DNA from: Halopseudomonas yangmingensis
GTDB taxonomy: Bacteria > Pseudomonadota > Gammaproteobacteria > Pseudomonadales > Pseudomonadaceae
Assembly (NCBI RefSeq): GCF_900114825.1
Contig: NZ_FOUI01000012.1
Coordinates: 46,187-104,244 of the forward strand
Length of the DNA: 58,058 nt
Reading direction: 5' to 3'
Shown: positions 9,531 to 18,458 of the stretch, one piece after another
How the letters are laid out: each line of letters starts with the position of its first letter
Numbering within the stretch: position 1 is the first letter of the stretch
Translations under genes and position numbers: made by a program
The notes under the pieces: model-generated
Database searches by the model: none
The model's input: only the letters and a program-made list of their open reading frames with translations
Told to the model about the DNA's origin: nothing

Positions 9531-10931
9531 TCACGCCAACGCCGCAATAGCCGCCAGCAACTCTTCGGTTTTCGCCTGCATCAACACCCGGTCGCCGCGG
9601 CTTTCAACATTCAGGCGAATCACCGGCTCGGTATTCGAAGCGCGCAGATTGAAGCGCCAGTCAGCAAAGGCCACGCTGACCCCATCGGTATGGTCAACAT
9701 CCAGAGCAGCAGGGGCATAGCGCTGCTCGATTGCCTGCAACACCGCCGGAGCATCCTGCACTGTCAGGTTGATCTCGCCGGAGGAGGGAAAAGCAGTAAT
9801 CCGCGCATCCACCAGCGCCGACAGCGGCTGACCCTTGCGGCAGATCAGCTCGGCCACCAGCAACCAGGGGATCATACCGCTGTCGCAATAGGCAAAATCG
9901 CGGAAGTAATGGTGTGCGCTCATCTCGCCACCATACACCGCATCCTCCTTGCGCATGCGCTCCTTGATAAAGGCATGCCCGGCCTTGGTCTGCACCGGCA
10001 CACCACCGGCCGCGCGCACCTGCTCCTCGGTGTTCCACACCAGACGCGGGTCATGGATGATGCGCGCACCGCGCTCCTTCTGCAAAAACGCCTCACCCAG
10101 CAGCCCGACGATGTAATAGCCCTCGATAAACCGGCCCTGCTCATCAAACAGGAAGCAGCGGTCGAAGTCGCCGTCCCAGGCAATTCCCATATCCGCGTCG
10201 TGGGCCAGCACCGCATCGCGGGTCATGCCACGGTTCTCCGTCAGAATCGGATTGGGAATACCGTTAGGGAAGCTGCCGTCAGGCTCATGGCAGATTTTCA
10301 CAAACTCAACCGGCAGGCCCAGACGCACAAAGGCCGCCTCGATGGCATCCAGCGCCGGGCCAGCGGCACCATTACCGGCATTCACCAGCAACTTCAGTGG
10401 ACGATTGAACTGCGCCGGATCGATATAGCCCAGCAGATGCTCAACAAAGGCCTCGCGCACATCCACCTGCTGCAAGGCGCCGCGTTGTGCATCCGGCACC
10501 TGCGGGTCACGCCCGTCAACCAGATCAAACTGCATCTGCTCGGCCATTTCGCGGATCTGCGCCAGCCCGGTATCGGCAGAAATCGGCCGCGAGCCCTCGC
10601 GCACCAGCTTGAAACCGTTGTAATCGATCGGATTATGCGAGGCTGTCACCTCAATGCCGCCATCCACACCCAAATGAAAGGTAGCGAAGTAGACCTCCTC
10701 GGTGCCGACCATGCCGATATCCAGCACATCCACACCCTCGTCACGCAGACCATTGGCCAGAGCCGCCTTCAGCAGCGGCGAGGTTTCGCGCACATCGCCG
10801 CCCAGCACAATACGGCGAGGCTTGAGAAAACGGGCAAAGGCGCGTGCAATGCGGTAGGCAATGTCTGCGTTCAGTTGGGTGCCGAGCTGGCCACGGATAT
10901 CGTAAGCCTTGAAGCAGGTAAGCGAGGTCAT
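9531..10931 (-). CDS. Phosphomannomutase/phosphoglucomutase (ManB/CpsG/AlgC family)
   Basis: A 466-residue alpha-D-phosphohexomutase. Motifs in order are [11 protein letters not shown] at the N-terminus, the phosphoserine loop [15 protein letters not shown] (about residue 95), the magnesium loop WDGDFDRCF (about 240), the sugar-binding [13 protein letters not shown], and the phosphate-binding [14 protein letters not shown]. It converts hexose 6-phosphate to hexose 1-phosphate. Whether glucose, mannose or both is the main substrate cannot be read from sequence, but galU next door argues for glucose 1-phosphate supply. The start [11 protein letters not shown] (10931) fits the family N-terminus. 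First gene of the operon with galU, the ugd paralogue, pgi and the VanZ-like gene. Confidence 0.93.
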   Translation of the reverse strand: MTSLTCFKAYDIRGQLGTQLNADIAYRIARAFARFLKPRRIVLGGDVRETSPLLKAALANGLRDEGVDVLDIGMVGTEEVYFATFHLGVDGGIEVTASHNPIDYNGFKLVREGSRPISADTGLAQIREMAEQMQFDLVDGRDPQVPDAQRGALQQVDVREAFVEHLLGYIDPAQFNRPLKLLVNAGNGAAGPALDAIEAAFVRLGLPVEFVKICHEPDGSFPNGIPNPILTENRGMTRDAVLAHDADMGIAWDGDFDRCFLFDEQGRFIEGYYIVGLLGEAFLQKERGARIIHDPRLVWNTEEQVRAAGGVPVQTKAGHAFIKERMRKEDAVYGGEMSAHHYFRDFAYCDSGMIPWLLVAELICRKGQPLSALVDARITAFPSSGEINLTVQDAPAVLQAIEQRYAPAALDVDHTDGVSVAFADWRFNLRASNTEPVIRLNVESRGDRVLMQAKTEELLAAIAALA

Positions 10932-10963
10932 TGAAGGGCAAGTCCCAGTAGTGGATAAAGCAA

Positions 10964-10987
10964 CACCCCGGCACTGTAGCCGGGGTG
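10964..10987 (-). terminator. Perfect 9-bp hairpin between the MBL hydrolase and the phosphomutase gene
   Basis: CACCCCGGC at 10964-10972 and GCCGGGGTG at 10979-10987 form a perfect 9-bp stem with a 6-nt loop. Read on the minus strand, downstream of the MBL hydrolase stop at 11016, the stem is followed by TTGCTTTAT. It is a reasonable intrinsic terminator separating the hydrolase from the sugar operon, although the U-tract is imperfect. Confidence 0.6.
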
Positions 10988-11015
10988 GCAAAGAGGCACA
11001 TGATACCTGTGCAGT

Positions 11016-12428
11016 TTACGGAATGACCACCTCCAGCCCCCTCCCACGACGCAGCGCCTCGGCCTGCAAGGCCTCGGCAAGGGCCTGCTTGGCCGAAGGA
11101 TCACCATGCACCAGACGCACCTGCTGCGGCCAATGGCGCATACCGGTCACAAAGCGCACCAGCCCCTTCTGGTCCGCATGTGCCGAATAGCCACCCAGCA
11201 CGTGAATACCGGCACGGATATCAACACGCTCGCCATCCAGCTCCACCCAGCCACCACGCGGCCCGAATTTCTGGATCTGCCGGCCCGGCGTGCCCTCGGC
11301 CTGATAGCCGACAAACACCACATCATGGCGGGGATCGCCGAGCATCGCCTTGAGGTAATTCATCACCCGGCCACCAGCACACATACCGCTGGCCGCAATC
11401 ACCACGGCCGGCTGGCGGGTATGGGCCAAACGGTTGACCATGCTCTGATGCTGCGCGTGACTGTCCACCGTCAGCAGATTGGCAAAATCCAGCGGACGAC
11501 GCCCGTCACGTAAACGCTTCAGCGCCTCGGCATCCCAGTATTCATCCAGCTCGCGGTAGACCCGGGTGAACTGGCTGGCCAGGGGCGAATCCAGAATCAC
11601 CGGCAACTGCTGCCAGCTGCTGTCGCCAGTGGCGGAAGCGCGCCAGATAATATCCTCCAGCTCGTAAAGCAGCTCCTGGGTACGGCCAATACTGAAGGCC
11701 GGAATGATCACCGTACCGCCATCGGCCAGCGCATGCTCCAGCACCGCCTGCAGACGCTGCCTGCGCTGGCGGCGATCCTCGTGCAAACGGTCACCGTAGG
11801 TGCTTTCCAGCACCACCACGTCCGCCTGCCAGCCAATGTGCGGCGGAGCCAGCAAGGGAGCATGCGGCGCGCCCAGATCACCGGAAAACACCACCCGGCG
11901 GCGGCGTTGCTGCAGCGGGTAATGCACATCCAGCTCGACCCAGGCCGAGCCAAGAATATGCCCGGCCCGCTGGAAGCGCAGTCGACACACCAGCTGCGCC
12001 GTGTCGATCAGCGTGACCCACTCACGGTAGGCATGGCCACGCAGCAGCGGCGCAACCAGCGCCACATAACGCCGCGCCAGCTCGGCATCGCGCTGCACCC
12101 CGACCATAAAGGCATCTTCCAGCACCAGCGGCAACAAACGCGCCGACGCATGGGTGCAATAGACCGGCTGGCGGAACCCGGCAGCCATCAACCAGGGCAA
12201 CCGGCCAATGTGATCGATATGCACATGGGTCGCGACCAACGCCTGCACGGTATCCAGCGAAAACTCGATAGGCAGGTTATTGGCCCCCGCGCCCTGCCCC
12301 GATACCTCAGCCCCCTGAAACAGGCCACAATCGATCAACAGACTGTGCTGTGGGCTCAGCCACAGCTGATGACAAGACCCGGTAACCCCCTGCACCGCCC
12401 CATGGTGCTGCACATACGGATAGTCCAT
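11016..12428 (-). CDS. MBL-fold/beta-CASP metallohydrolase, copy 1 (putative RNA-processing exonuclease)
   Basis: A 470-residue metallo-beta-lactamase protein of the beta-CASP group, related to archaeal/eukaryotic CPSF-type and bacterial RNase-like enzymes. It has the zinc motif THVHIDHIGRLPW (about residue 68), GHILGSAWVEL, FSGDLG and ESTYGDR in the MBL domain. The beta-CASP and RMMBL parts carry PAFSIGRTQELL, ILDSPLA, ASGMCAGGR and GGYSAHADQKGL. All metal ligands appear present. The start MDYPYVQHH (12428) matches the paralogue at 38429-39838, whose protein is very similar along its whole length. Substrate unknown. An RNA role is inferred from the family. Confidence 0.85.
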   Translation of the reverse strand: MDYPYVQHHGAVQGVTGSCHQLWLSPQHSLLIDCGLFQGAEVSGQGAGANNLPIEFSLDTVQALVATHVHIDHIGRLPWLMAAGFRQPVYCTHASARLLPLVLEDAFMVGVQRDAELARRYVALVAPLLRGHAYREWVTLIDTAQLVCRLRFQRAGHILGSAWVELDVHYPLQQRRRRVVFSGDLGAPHAPLLAPPHIGWQADVVVLESTYGDRLHEDRRQRRQRLQAVLEHALADGGTVIIPAFSIGRTQELLYELEDIIWRASATGDSSWQQLPVILDSPLASQFTRVYRELDEYWDAEALKRLRDGRRPLDFANLLTVDSHAQHQSMVNRLAHTRQPAVVIAASGMCAGGRVMNYLKAMLGDPRHDVVFVGYQAEGTPGRQIQKFGPRGGWVELDGERVDIRAGIHVLGGYSAHADQKGLVRFVTGMRHWPQQVRLVHGDPSAKQALAEALQAEALRRGRGLEVVIP

Positions 12429-12535
12429 AACCGCACTCCCTTGCAAAACCGCCAGTCTACCCGGCACCACACAAAGCACCAGAGAAGCAGGTCACAGAAA
12501 CCGCAACAACCCCGGGACCAAGGGTCAGCTTTCCC

Positions 12536-12663
12536 GAGACCGCCGGGTTGGGGCTCTGGGACCGCCGACTTCAGTCGGCAAAGCAGCCCAAAGGGCTGCC
12601 GGTGTTGGGGTTCTGGGACCGCCGACTTCAGTCGGCAAAGCAGCCCAAAGGGCTGCCGGGTTC
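12536..12663. repeat. Two modular hairpin repeats between divergent genes
   Basis: Two same-orientation units (about 12555-12606 and 12612-12662) pair GCCGACTTCAGTCGGC with CAGCCCAAAGGGCTG. A degenerate half-unit (gagaccgccgggttgg) starts at 12536. They lie between the starts of two divergent genes (12428 and 12767), so they cannot serve only as terminators. Confidence 0.88.
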
Positions 12664-12766
12664 CAACCGTACACCCGGGACTCTGTCAGCACCACCCGTC
12701 GACAACCAACCAAATTCCATTAAACTACCCGCCCAAACCATCGGCGGCACAGGCTACCCGGCATTG

Positions 12767-13399
12767 ATGAGATATCTGGACGACAGCACCTACCAGCAAT
12801 GGCTGAAAACTGCCCGGGTACTGGAGCAGGATGGTCATGGGCTCAAGGTGCTGGCGCTGGCTGATGGCAGCATCGTCAAGCTGTTTCGCATCAAGCGCCT
12901 GCTAACTAGCCAGCGGCTATACCCGCAAGCCAAACGCTTTGCACGTAATGCAGAAAAACTCCAGGCACTGGGCATCTCCTGCCCCAGCGTCATCGCCACC
13001 TGGAAGCTGAAAACCCCGCCGCGCAATCTCGTCCACTATCACCCGTTGCCAGGTGAAACTCTGCGCGACTTACGCAAACGTAACCCGGAGCAATGGCATG
13101 CGTTGCTGCCAGCACTGGGAGCATTCATTGCCAAACTGCATGATCGGGGGGTGTACTTCAGGTCGCTGCACCTTGGCAACATAGTAATGACGCCAGAGGG
13201 AACGCTGGGGCTGATTGATATCGCGGATATGCGATTCAACAGAAGGAGGCTGTCGCACAACAAACGCTCAAGAAATCTTCAGCACTTGTTGAGATACACA
13301 GAAGACTGGGCAGAAACCACCTGCCAAGAACTAGCAGAGGCCTACTGTAACGCCTCTGCCAATCCAAAACACATCACACTTTTTCGCTGCCACCCCTGA
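12767..13399 (+). CDS. LPS kinase-like protein (InaA/WaaP superfamily)
   Basis: A 210-residue protein of the bacterial LPS-kinase/RIO-like fold. It has a putative ATP-lysine region (DGSIVKLFRIKR), a catalytic-loop-like segment HDRGVYFRSLHLGNIV (about residue 125) and the metal-site motif LGLIDIADM. The canonical HxD aspartate is replaced by Ser in the loop, so phosphotransfer activity is uncertain. The start MRYLDDSTYQQW at 12767 is where similarity begins. Upstream frame is only hairpin repeat. Position before waaL matches the probable kinase PA4998 of P. aeruginosa. Its 3' end overlaps the convergent waaL by 26 bp. A role in core phosphorylation is inferred. Confidence 0.75.
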   Translation: MRYLDDSTYQQWLKTARVLEQDGHGLKVLALADGSIVKLFRIKRLLTSQRLYPQAKRFARNAEKLQALGISCPSVIATWKLKTPPRNLVHYHPLPGETLRDLRKRNPEQWHALLPALGAFIAKLHDRGVYFRSLHLGNIVMTPEGTLGLIDIADMRFNRRRLSHNKRSRNLQHLLRYTEDWAETTCQELAEAYCNASANPKHITLFRCHP

Positions 13400-14549
13400 C
13401 CTGCTCGGCAAGGATCAGCATACAAGGCAAAAATATAAGCAGCCATAATTCGCTGGGCTGGTTAACCAAGCGGCTGCCTTCAAACATCAACATCAACAAA
13501 CTCACCAACAGAAAACAACCCCAGGCATTTCTCTGCTGCCAGGCAGCAAAAAAAGTCAAAGCCAATATCGTCAAGAAACCCAGAAAACCCACCCAGCCAT
13601 GGTACAAAAGCACCGAGAAAATAATATTGTGCGGGTGTTCAATAATTACCCTCCCGCCAAATATCGCTATATCCGCAAAGTAATCTGGTGCACACCCCAG
13701 CCATGTTCGGCATTCAAGAAATGTTTCATAATGCGCTTGCCACAACTCAAAACGCCCAGAATCAGCACGCGCAACGAGTAGCTGAAAAACAGGCTGATTG
13801 CCAAACATCCAAAACAGACCTGAAGCACCTATTACCATGGTCAATAAAACCAGCATTCTGTAACGCCAGTTTTCAGCGAACCAAAGAGAGTAAAAGCACC
13901 CTGCACCAATCACCAAAAATGCACCAAGCACTCCCGCCCTGCTTTGCAACACATAGGCAGTACAAAAAACCACCAATGAACTGCAAAGAACAAAAGCAAA
14001 CCAATTATTCCGGGAGAGCAAAACCCAAGCGCCCAATGCAAAGAAAGCTGAAAGAACAATACTTGCATAGGTAGGACCAGACATTCGCATAGGCAAATCA
14101 CCCACACGACGTCCCACAGGATGAGATCCTGTATACCAGTAATACGCCGTAGTCATCAAAATATAAAGAAGGAAAATCAGGAATATTGCAAAACATAGGC
14201 GATATTGACGAAGCACTCTGTAGTCAACCAACAAAACTATAAGTCCGCAAAAAACCGCCACATACAGCCAGTGCTTTAGATATTGGAGCGTCTGTACCTG
14301 TATGGCAGCCAATAGCATCCAAAGCATGAATGCAACCCAAAGCCATAATAATGGCGTATGCCTTTCCAGGTGAAAACGCCCACAAAAAAACATCCATAGT
14401 GCAGGCAGACCCAAAAATACGTAATAGAAATTATTAACTGCTTTCGAGCTTGGCAAAAAAACGAAAGAAAGAACAAAAGCAATTAATGCCAAAGTGAAAT
14501 AATATTCTATTTTATTCACATTACGCCAATTCATCACAAAAAAAGACAT
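13374..14549 (-). CDS. waaL: O-antigen ligase family protein WaaL
   Basis: A 391-residue multispanning inner-membrane protein with about 10-12 hydrophobic segments. A large periplasmic loop (about residues 270-320) contains the GCAPDYFADIAIF stretch and EHPHNIIFSVLLYHG, the His-containing motif typical of the O-antigen ligase/Wzy_C family. It would transfer undecaprenol-linked O-polysaccharide to lipid A-core. Because a separate low-GC Wzy candidate lies inside the O-antigen locus (26706-27875), this copy, placed as in the P. aeruginosa core locus, is called the ligase. Polymerase and ligase share this fold, so the split rests partly on context. Confidence 0.82.
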   Translation of the reverse strand: MSFFVMNWRNVNKIEYYFTLALIAFVLSFVFLPSSKAVNNFYYVFLGLPALWMFFCGRFHLERHTPLLWLWVAFMLWMLLAAIQVQTLQYLKHWLYVAVFCGLIVLLVDYRVLRQYRLCFAIFLIFLLYILMTTAYYWYTGSHPVGRRVGDLPMRMSGPTYASIVLSAFFALGAWVLLSRNNWFAFVLCSSLVVFCTAYVLQSRAGVLGAFLVIGAGCFYSLWFAENWRYRMLVLLTMVIGASGLFWMFGNQPVFQLLVARADSGRFELWQAHYETFLECRTWLGCAPDYFADIAIFGGRVIIEHPHNIIFSVLLYHGWVGFLGFLTILALTFFAAWQQRNAWGCFLLVSLLMLMFEGSRLVNQPSELWLLIFLPCMLILAEQVRGGSEKV

Positions 14550-14562
14550 TGATCACCAAATA

Positions 14563-15711
14563 TCAACAGCCACTTAAATTACCTAACAAATCATCCAGAA
14601 GATCACGATAACTATTTCTAAATTCATCTATCGAATGATTTTTACAAAGATACTCAAACCCCAAAGCACCTTTATTAGCTAACGAAGCCGGGTCAAGTGC
14701 CAACAAGGCATCCAATTGTCTGGCCAGATCTTCAGCATCAGCAGAGCGAAACACACTGCCGCCACAATCTTGCAAAATAGGCAGCATGCTAGGTATATCC
14801 GAACCAACCACCGGGCGCTCACCAGCAAGCCCTTCCAGCAAGGCAAGTGGCAAGCCTTCGCTATAAGACGGCATGGCAAAAATATCAAAAGCTCGAACAT
14901 ATTGGAGCGCATCATTACGAGCCCCCAACAGGATTACCTGTTGCTGCAATCCATATCGGGCTATCAAAGTCTCAAGATCCTCCCTTGAACGCCCCTCACC
15001 AATCACAGCTATCAACGCATCCGGATAACGACCTGAAATACGTGAAAAAGCCTCAATCAGCAGCGCATGCCCCTTGACAGGAACCAGCCTACCAATGCAC
15101 CCAATAATCTTTCCGGATTTTGGAAGTCCAAGAGTCTCACGAGCAGCATCTGCTGCCAGCATCAAACACCGGGCACGCTGAATATCAATAGCATTATTGA
15201 TTGCCAGTGTATTGTTCGACGTAAAGGCTGCAACGCGATCTATAAGGTAAGTCTTTACAGCACGTGATACGCCAACCATGCGCCAGCGATTGGAAATCAA
15301 TGCACGCGCCTCAACGCGCCGCATCAACCGGTCATAGTCACCTATACCATGCTCAACACCAATAAACACCGTGCCGTGCAGGAATCGGCTGATCCACATC
15401 ATCATACTGATCGGCTTAAAGCGGTGAGCAATTACTGCATCAAAACCTTGCTGCTGACAGAACAGAAACAACCGCCGCACTACAGCCCAGCGTTTGAAGC
15501 CTTTCAGGTCCGAGGGTGAGCAATCAAAATACACCGAATGCGCAGCAGCGCTAATCGGTTCAGACGGATCAGGCCTACCGCGCAAGAACAAGGTCGTTAC
15601 CTCGTACTGATCCGAAGGCAAGCCTGCAATGATCTGCTCTGCCAGGTCAGACGCATTCACGTTATAGCGCAACTGAATCTGTAACACCCGCTTGCGACTG
15701 TTAGCTGTCAT
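14563..15711 (-). CDS. Glycosyltransferase family 4 protein
   Basis: A 382-residue GT-B retaining glycosyltransferase. The C-terminal donor-binding half shows GRLVPVKGHALLIEAF and the EX7E-type motif SYSEGLPLALLEGLAG (about residue 300), followed by VVGSDIPSML. The ATG at 15711 overlaps the stop of the upstream GT2 gene as ATGA, so translation is coupled and the longer frame is not used. It likely adds a sugar to the LPS outer core or the O-unit. Donor and acceptor cannot be read from sequence. Positionally it sits with waaL, as wapH/wapR-type core transferases do in P. aeruginosa. Confidence 0.85.
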   Translation of the reverse strand: MTANSRKRVLQIQLRYNVNASDLAEQIIAGLPSDQYEVTTLFLRGRPDPSEPISAAAHSVYFDCSPSDLKGFKRWAVVRRLFLFCQQQGFDAVIAHRFKPISMMMWISRFLHGTVFIGVEHGIGDYDRLMRRVEARALISNRWRMVGVSRAVKTYLIDRVAAFTSNNTLAINNAIDIQRARCLMLAADAARETLGLPKSGKIIGCIGRLVPVKGHALLIEAFSRISGRYPDALIAVIGEGRSREDLETLIARYGLQQQVILLGARNDALQYVRAFDIFAMPSYSEGLPLALLEGLAGERPVVGSDIPSMLPILQDCGGSVFRSADAEDLARQLDALLALDPASLANKGALGFEYLCKNHSIDEFRNSYRDLLDDLLGNLSGC

Positions 15712-16643
15712 TTGGTGACACTCACACCGCCACGCAACCACAACCGCAACGCCTTGCGACTGTACGCCCCCCGGAAAATCACCCGCCAATCAGCCTTGAC
15801 CGCCTGACGAAACCAGTCCTTGGCCAGATCGGCTTCGCCGGCCAGCCAGGCACTGCGAAACAATGACAGGCAGCGCTGCACAAAAAACGGCTTACGCAGC
15901 ACCTGACACTCTGTCGGCAAGCGTTTTTCAGAAAACACCTCGTCCACCAGTTTCACCCCACCAGCCTTGGCATGGACAAACTGGTGGCGCAAGCTGTCGT
16001 CGTGCTTGTGAATCAGCGCCAATGGCTCGTCAATCACCGAGCAGGGGTGGTTGGCAAGCACCTGGGCAAATACCGGAATATCCTCGGCACTGCGAAAAGC
16101 TTCCGGATAGTTGCCGCGCTGGAAAACATCCCGGTGCATCACACAGGCGCCATTGGACAACGACAAGGTTTTATCGAGAAGATATGCCCTTACTCGTGCC
16201 AAAGGCTCCGCAGGCATCAAGCCCGGTGTGTGTGCACTGCGCTTGCCAGAGGCGCTGACAGAAATATGCCCACCAGCAACAAAGCACGTCTGCGGATTGG
16301 CAGCCAGATGGCTGCGAATACGGGTAATGGCACCCTCGGCCATTTCGTCGTCAGCATCCAGAAAAGTCAGCCAGCTACCCAGCGCCAGTTCGATACCCCG
16401 ATTACGTACCGATGCAAGGCCACCATTGGCCTTGCGCTCTGTACGAATACGCTGGGGATAACGTTCCAGCAGATCAGCAATAACCTGCGGTGTGCTGTCT
16501 GTGGAGCCATCATCAATAATGATCAGCTCACAATCATCGGCCAGTTGCGGCATTACCGACTCAACCGTACGCGGCAAGGTCTGCGCATAGTTATAGGCAG
16601 GAATAACGATGCTCAACAGCACGGGCGCTGTCGGCTCGCTCAT
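15708..16643 (-). CDS. Glycosyltransferase family 2 protein
   Basis: A 311-residue GT-A inverting transferase. It has SIVIPAYNYAQTLPRTVESV at the N-terminus, the nucleotide-binding IIIDDGSTDSTPQ, NGGLASVRNRGIELA, and the DXD-type FLDADDEM near residue 98. The C-terminal part (about 200-311) is not diagnostic. It overlaps the carbamoyltransferase upstream and the GT4 downstream by 4 nt each, so the three are one tightly coupled unit. It is probably a core or side-branch transferase. Confidence 0.87.
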   Translation of the reverse strand: MSEPTAPVLLSIVIPAYNYAQTLPRTVESVMPQLADDCELIIIDDGSTDSTPQVIADLLERYPQRIRTERKANGGLASVRNRGIELALGSWLTFLDADDEMAEGAITRIRSHLAANPQTCFVAGGHISVSASGKRSAHTPGLMPAEPLARVRAYLLDKTLSLSNGACVMHRDVFQRGNYPEAFRSAEDIPVFAQVLANHPCSVIDEPLALIHKHDDSLRHQFVHAKAGGVKLVDEVFSEKRLPTECQVLRKPFFVQRCLSLFRSAWLAGEADLAKDWFRQAVKADWRVIFRGAYSRKALRLWLRGGVSVTK

Positions 16644-18379
16644 CGTGCACCCTCTTTCACCACCAGCACATCCTGCATAATCAAATACTGCAGATCCGAG
16701 CCATAGAACATGTTCAGCGCATCAGTGGGTGAGCAAACCATCGGCTCACCACGGCGGTTCAGCGAGGTATTCAGCACCACACCATTGCCGGTCAGCCGCT
16801 CCAGTTCCTTCATCAGGTCGTAGTAGCGCGGGTTGTAGTCACGCTTGAGCACCTGGGCACGCGCCGTGCCGTCCTCGTGCACCACCTCCGGCACACGGGT
16901 CTTCCACTCGTCGTTGACCTCAAAGGTAAAGGTCATAAAAGGCGACGGATGATCCACGCTGAGCATCTGCGGCGCTACCGTATCGAGCATCGACGGGCAG
17001 AATGGCCGCCAGCGCTCACGGAACTTGATCTGCTCGTTGATCCGGTCAGCCACACCCTTTGAACTTGGGCAACCAATGATCGAGCGGCCACCCAGCGCGC
17101 GCGGGCCAAACTCCATACGGCCCTGGAACCAGGCCACCGGATTACCCTCGGCGAGCACCTCGGCAATGTACTCGGGCACATTATCCAACTGCTTGAACGG
17201 CGGCTTGTTCGGGTGACGGGCACAGGCGGCAATCACATCCTCGTTGCTGTACTCCGGGCCCAAATAGACATGCTCCATCTTCTCCACCGGCACACCGTTC
17301 TGCACCGACACATAGGCCGCCGCACCCACCGCCGTGCCGGCGTCACCGGCTGCCGGCTGCACGAACAGCTCCTTGACCTCGGGGCGGGCGATAATGCGCT
17401 GGTTCAGCTTGACGTTCAGCGCACAACCACCGGCAAAGGCGATGCGTCCGGTTTCACGCAGGATGTCGCCGAGGTAGTGCTCCATCATCTGCAGCGCCAG
17501 CTTCTCGAACAACGCCTGCATGCTGGCGGCATAGTGGATATAGGGATCGTCGGCAATATCCCCCTCACGCTTGGGCCCCAGCCACTCGATCAGCTTGGGC
17601 GAGAAGTAATAGCCCTTGCCCTTCTCCTTGTAGCGGCGGAAACCGATTACGTTGGCGTAGTCGGTGTTGATGATCAGTTCACCATTCTCGAACCTGGCCA
17701 ACCGCGAAAAGTCGTATTTGGCGGCATCGCCATAGGGTGCCATGCCCATCACCTTGAACTCACCATCGAGCATCTCGAAGCCCAGGTACTCGGTCAGCGC
17801 ACCATACAGCCCACCCAGCGAATCCGGATCAAAGAACTCCTTGATCTTGTGGATCTTGCCGTTCTCGCCGTAACCAAAGAAGGTGGTGGCGTACTCGCCC
17901 TTGCCGTCAATGCCAAGGATCGCCGTCTTTTCCTGGAAACCCGAGCAATGGTAGGCACTGGAGGCATGCGCCAGGTGGTGCTCAACCGGCTCCAGCCTGA
18001 CCTTCTTCAGGTCAAAACCAAGCTGTTGCAGGCACCATTCGATACGCTTCTTGTAGCGGTTGAAGCGCCGATTGCCCATCAGAATGGCATCCAGCGCACG
18101 ATCCGGGGCATACCAGTAGCGCTTGGCATACTTCCAGCGCGCCGGGCCAAAAATACTGATCGGGGCAAAGGGAATGGCAACGATATCGACATCCGCAGGC
18201 GTTATGCCCGCCTGCTCCAGACAGAACTTCGCCGACTCGTAGGGCATGCGGTTTTTCGCATGCTTGTCGCGCACAAAGCGCTCTTCCTCCACCGCGGCAA
18301 TCAGTTTGCCGTCGATATACAGGGCAGCGGAAGGGTCATGGCTCAAAGCGCCGGAAAGTCCGAGAATGGTCAGTGCCAC
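16640..18379 (-). CDS. NodU/CmcH-type carbamoyltransferase (WapO-like)
   Basis: A 579-residue O-carbamoyltransferase that uses carbamoyl phosphate and ATP through a carbamoyladenylate. The N-terminal Kae1/ASKHA-like domain has LGLSGALSHDPSAAL, EEERFVRDKHAKN, the metal-binding VEHHLAHASSAYHCSGF (about residue 130) and LGIDGKGEYAT. The C-terminal domain has FAGGCALNVKLNQR, AGDAGTAVGAA, GRMEFGPRALGGRSI and LNTSLNRRGEPMV. All signature motifs look intact. In P. aeruginosa a homologue in the same neighbourhood (PA5005, WapO as I recall) carbamoylates a core heptose, so that is the favoured role. Decoration of the O-unit is an alternative, as the gene directly follows wbpM. Confidence 0.88.
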   Translation of the reverse strand: MALTILGLSGALSHDPSAALYIDGKLIAAVEEERFVRDKHAKNRMPYESAKFCLEQAGITPADVDIVAIPFAPISIFGPARWKYAKRYWYAPDRALDAILMGNRRFNRYKKRIEWCLQQLGFDLKKVRLEPVEHHLAHASSAYHCSGFQEKTAILGIDGKGEYATTFFGYGENGKIHKIKEFFDPDSLGGLYGALTEYLGFEMLDGEFKVMGMAPYGDAAKYDFSRLARFENGELIINTDYANVIGFRRYKEKGKGYYFSPKLIEWLGPKREGDIADDPYIHYAASMQALFEKLALQMMEHYLGDILRETGRIAFAGGCALNVKLNQRIIARPEVKELFVQPAAGDAGTAVGAAAYVSVQNGVPVEKMEHVYLGPEYSNEDVIAACARHPNKPPFKQLDNVPEYIAEVLAEGNPVAWFQGRMEFGPRALGGRSIIGCPSSKGVADRINEQIKFRERWRPFCPSMLDTVAPQMLSVDHPSPFMTFTFEVNDEWKTRVPEVVHEDGTARAQVLKRDYNPRYYDLMKELERLTGNGVVLNTSLNRRGEPMVCSPTDALNMFYGSDLQYLIMQDVLVVKEGAR

Positions 18380-18458
18380 AGTGGTGCCTCTATCAACAGA
18401 AATTCAGTGGGGCAATTCTACACGCTTGCGCCAGTCGCGCACGCCTGGCTAAGACAGT

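Noticed and set aside
9294-10934. A 546-codon plus-strand frame opposite the phosphohexomutase gene.
   Set aside because: No recognisable motif. The minus strand encodes a protein with all phosphohexomutase signatures.
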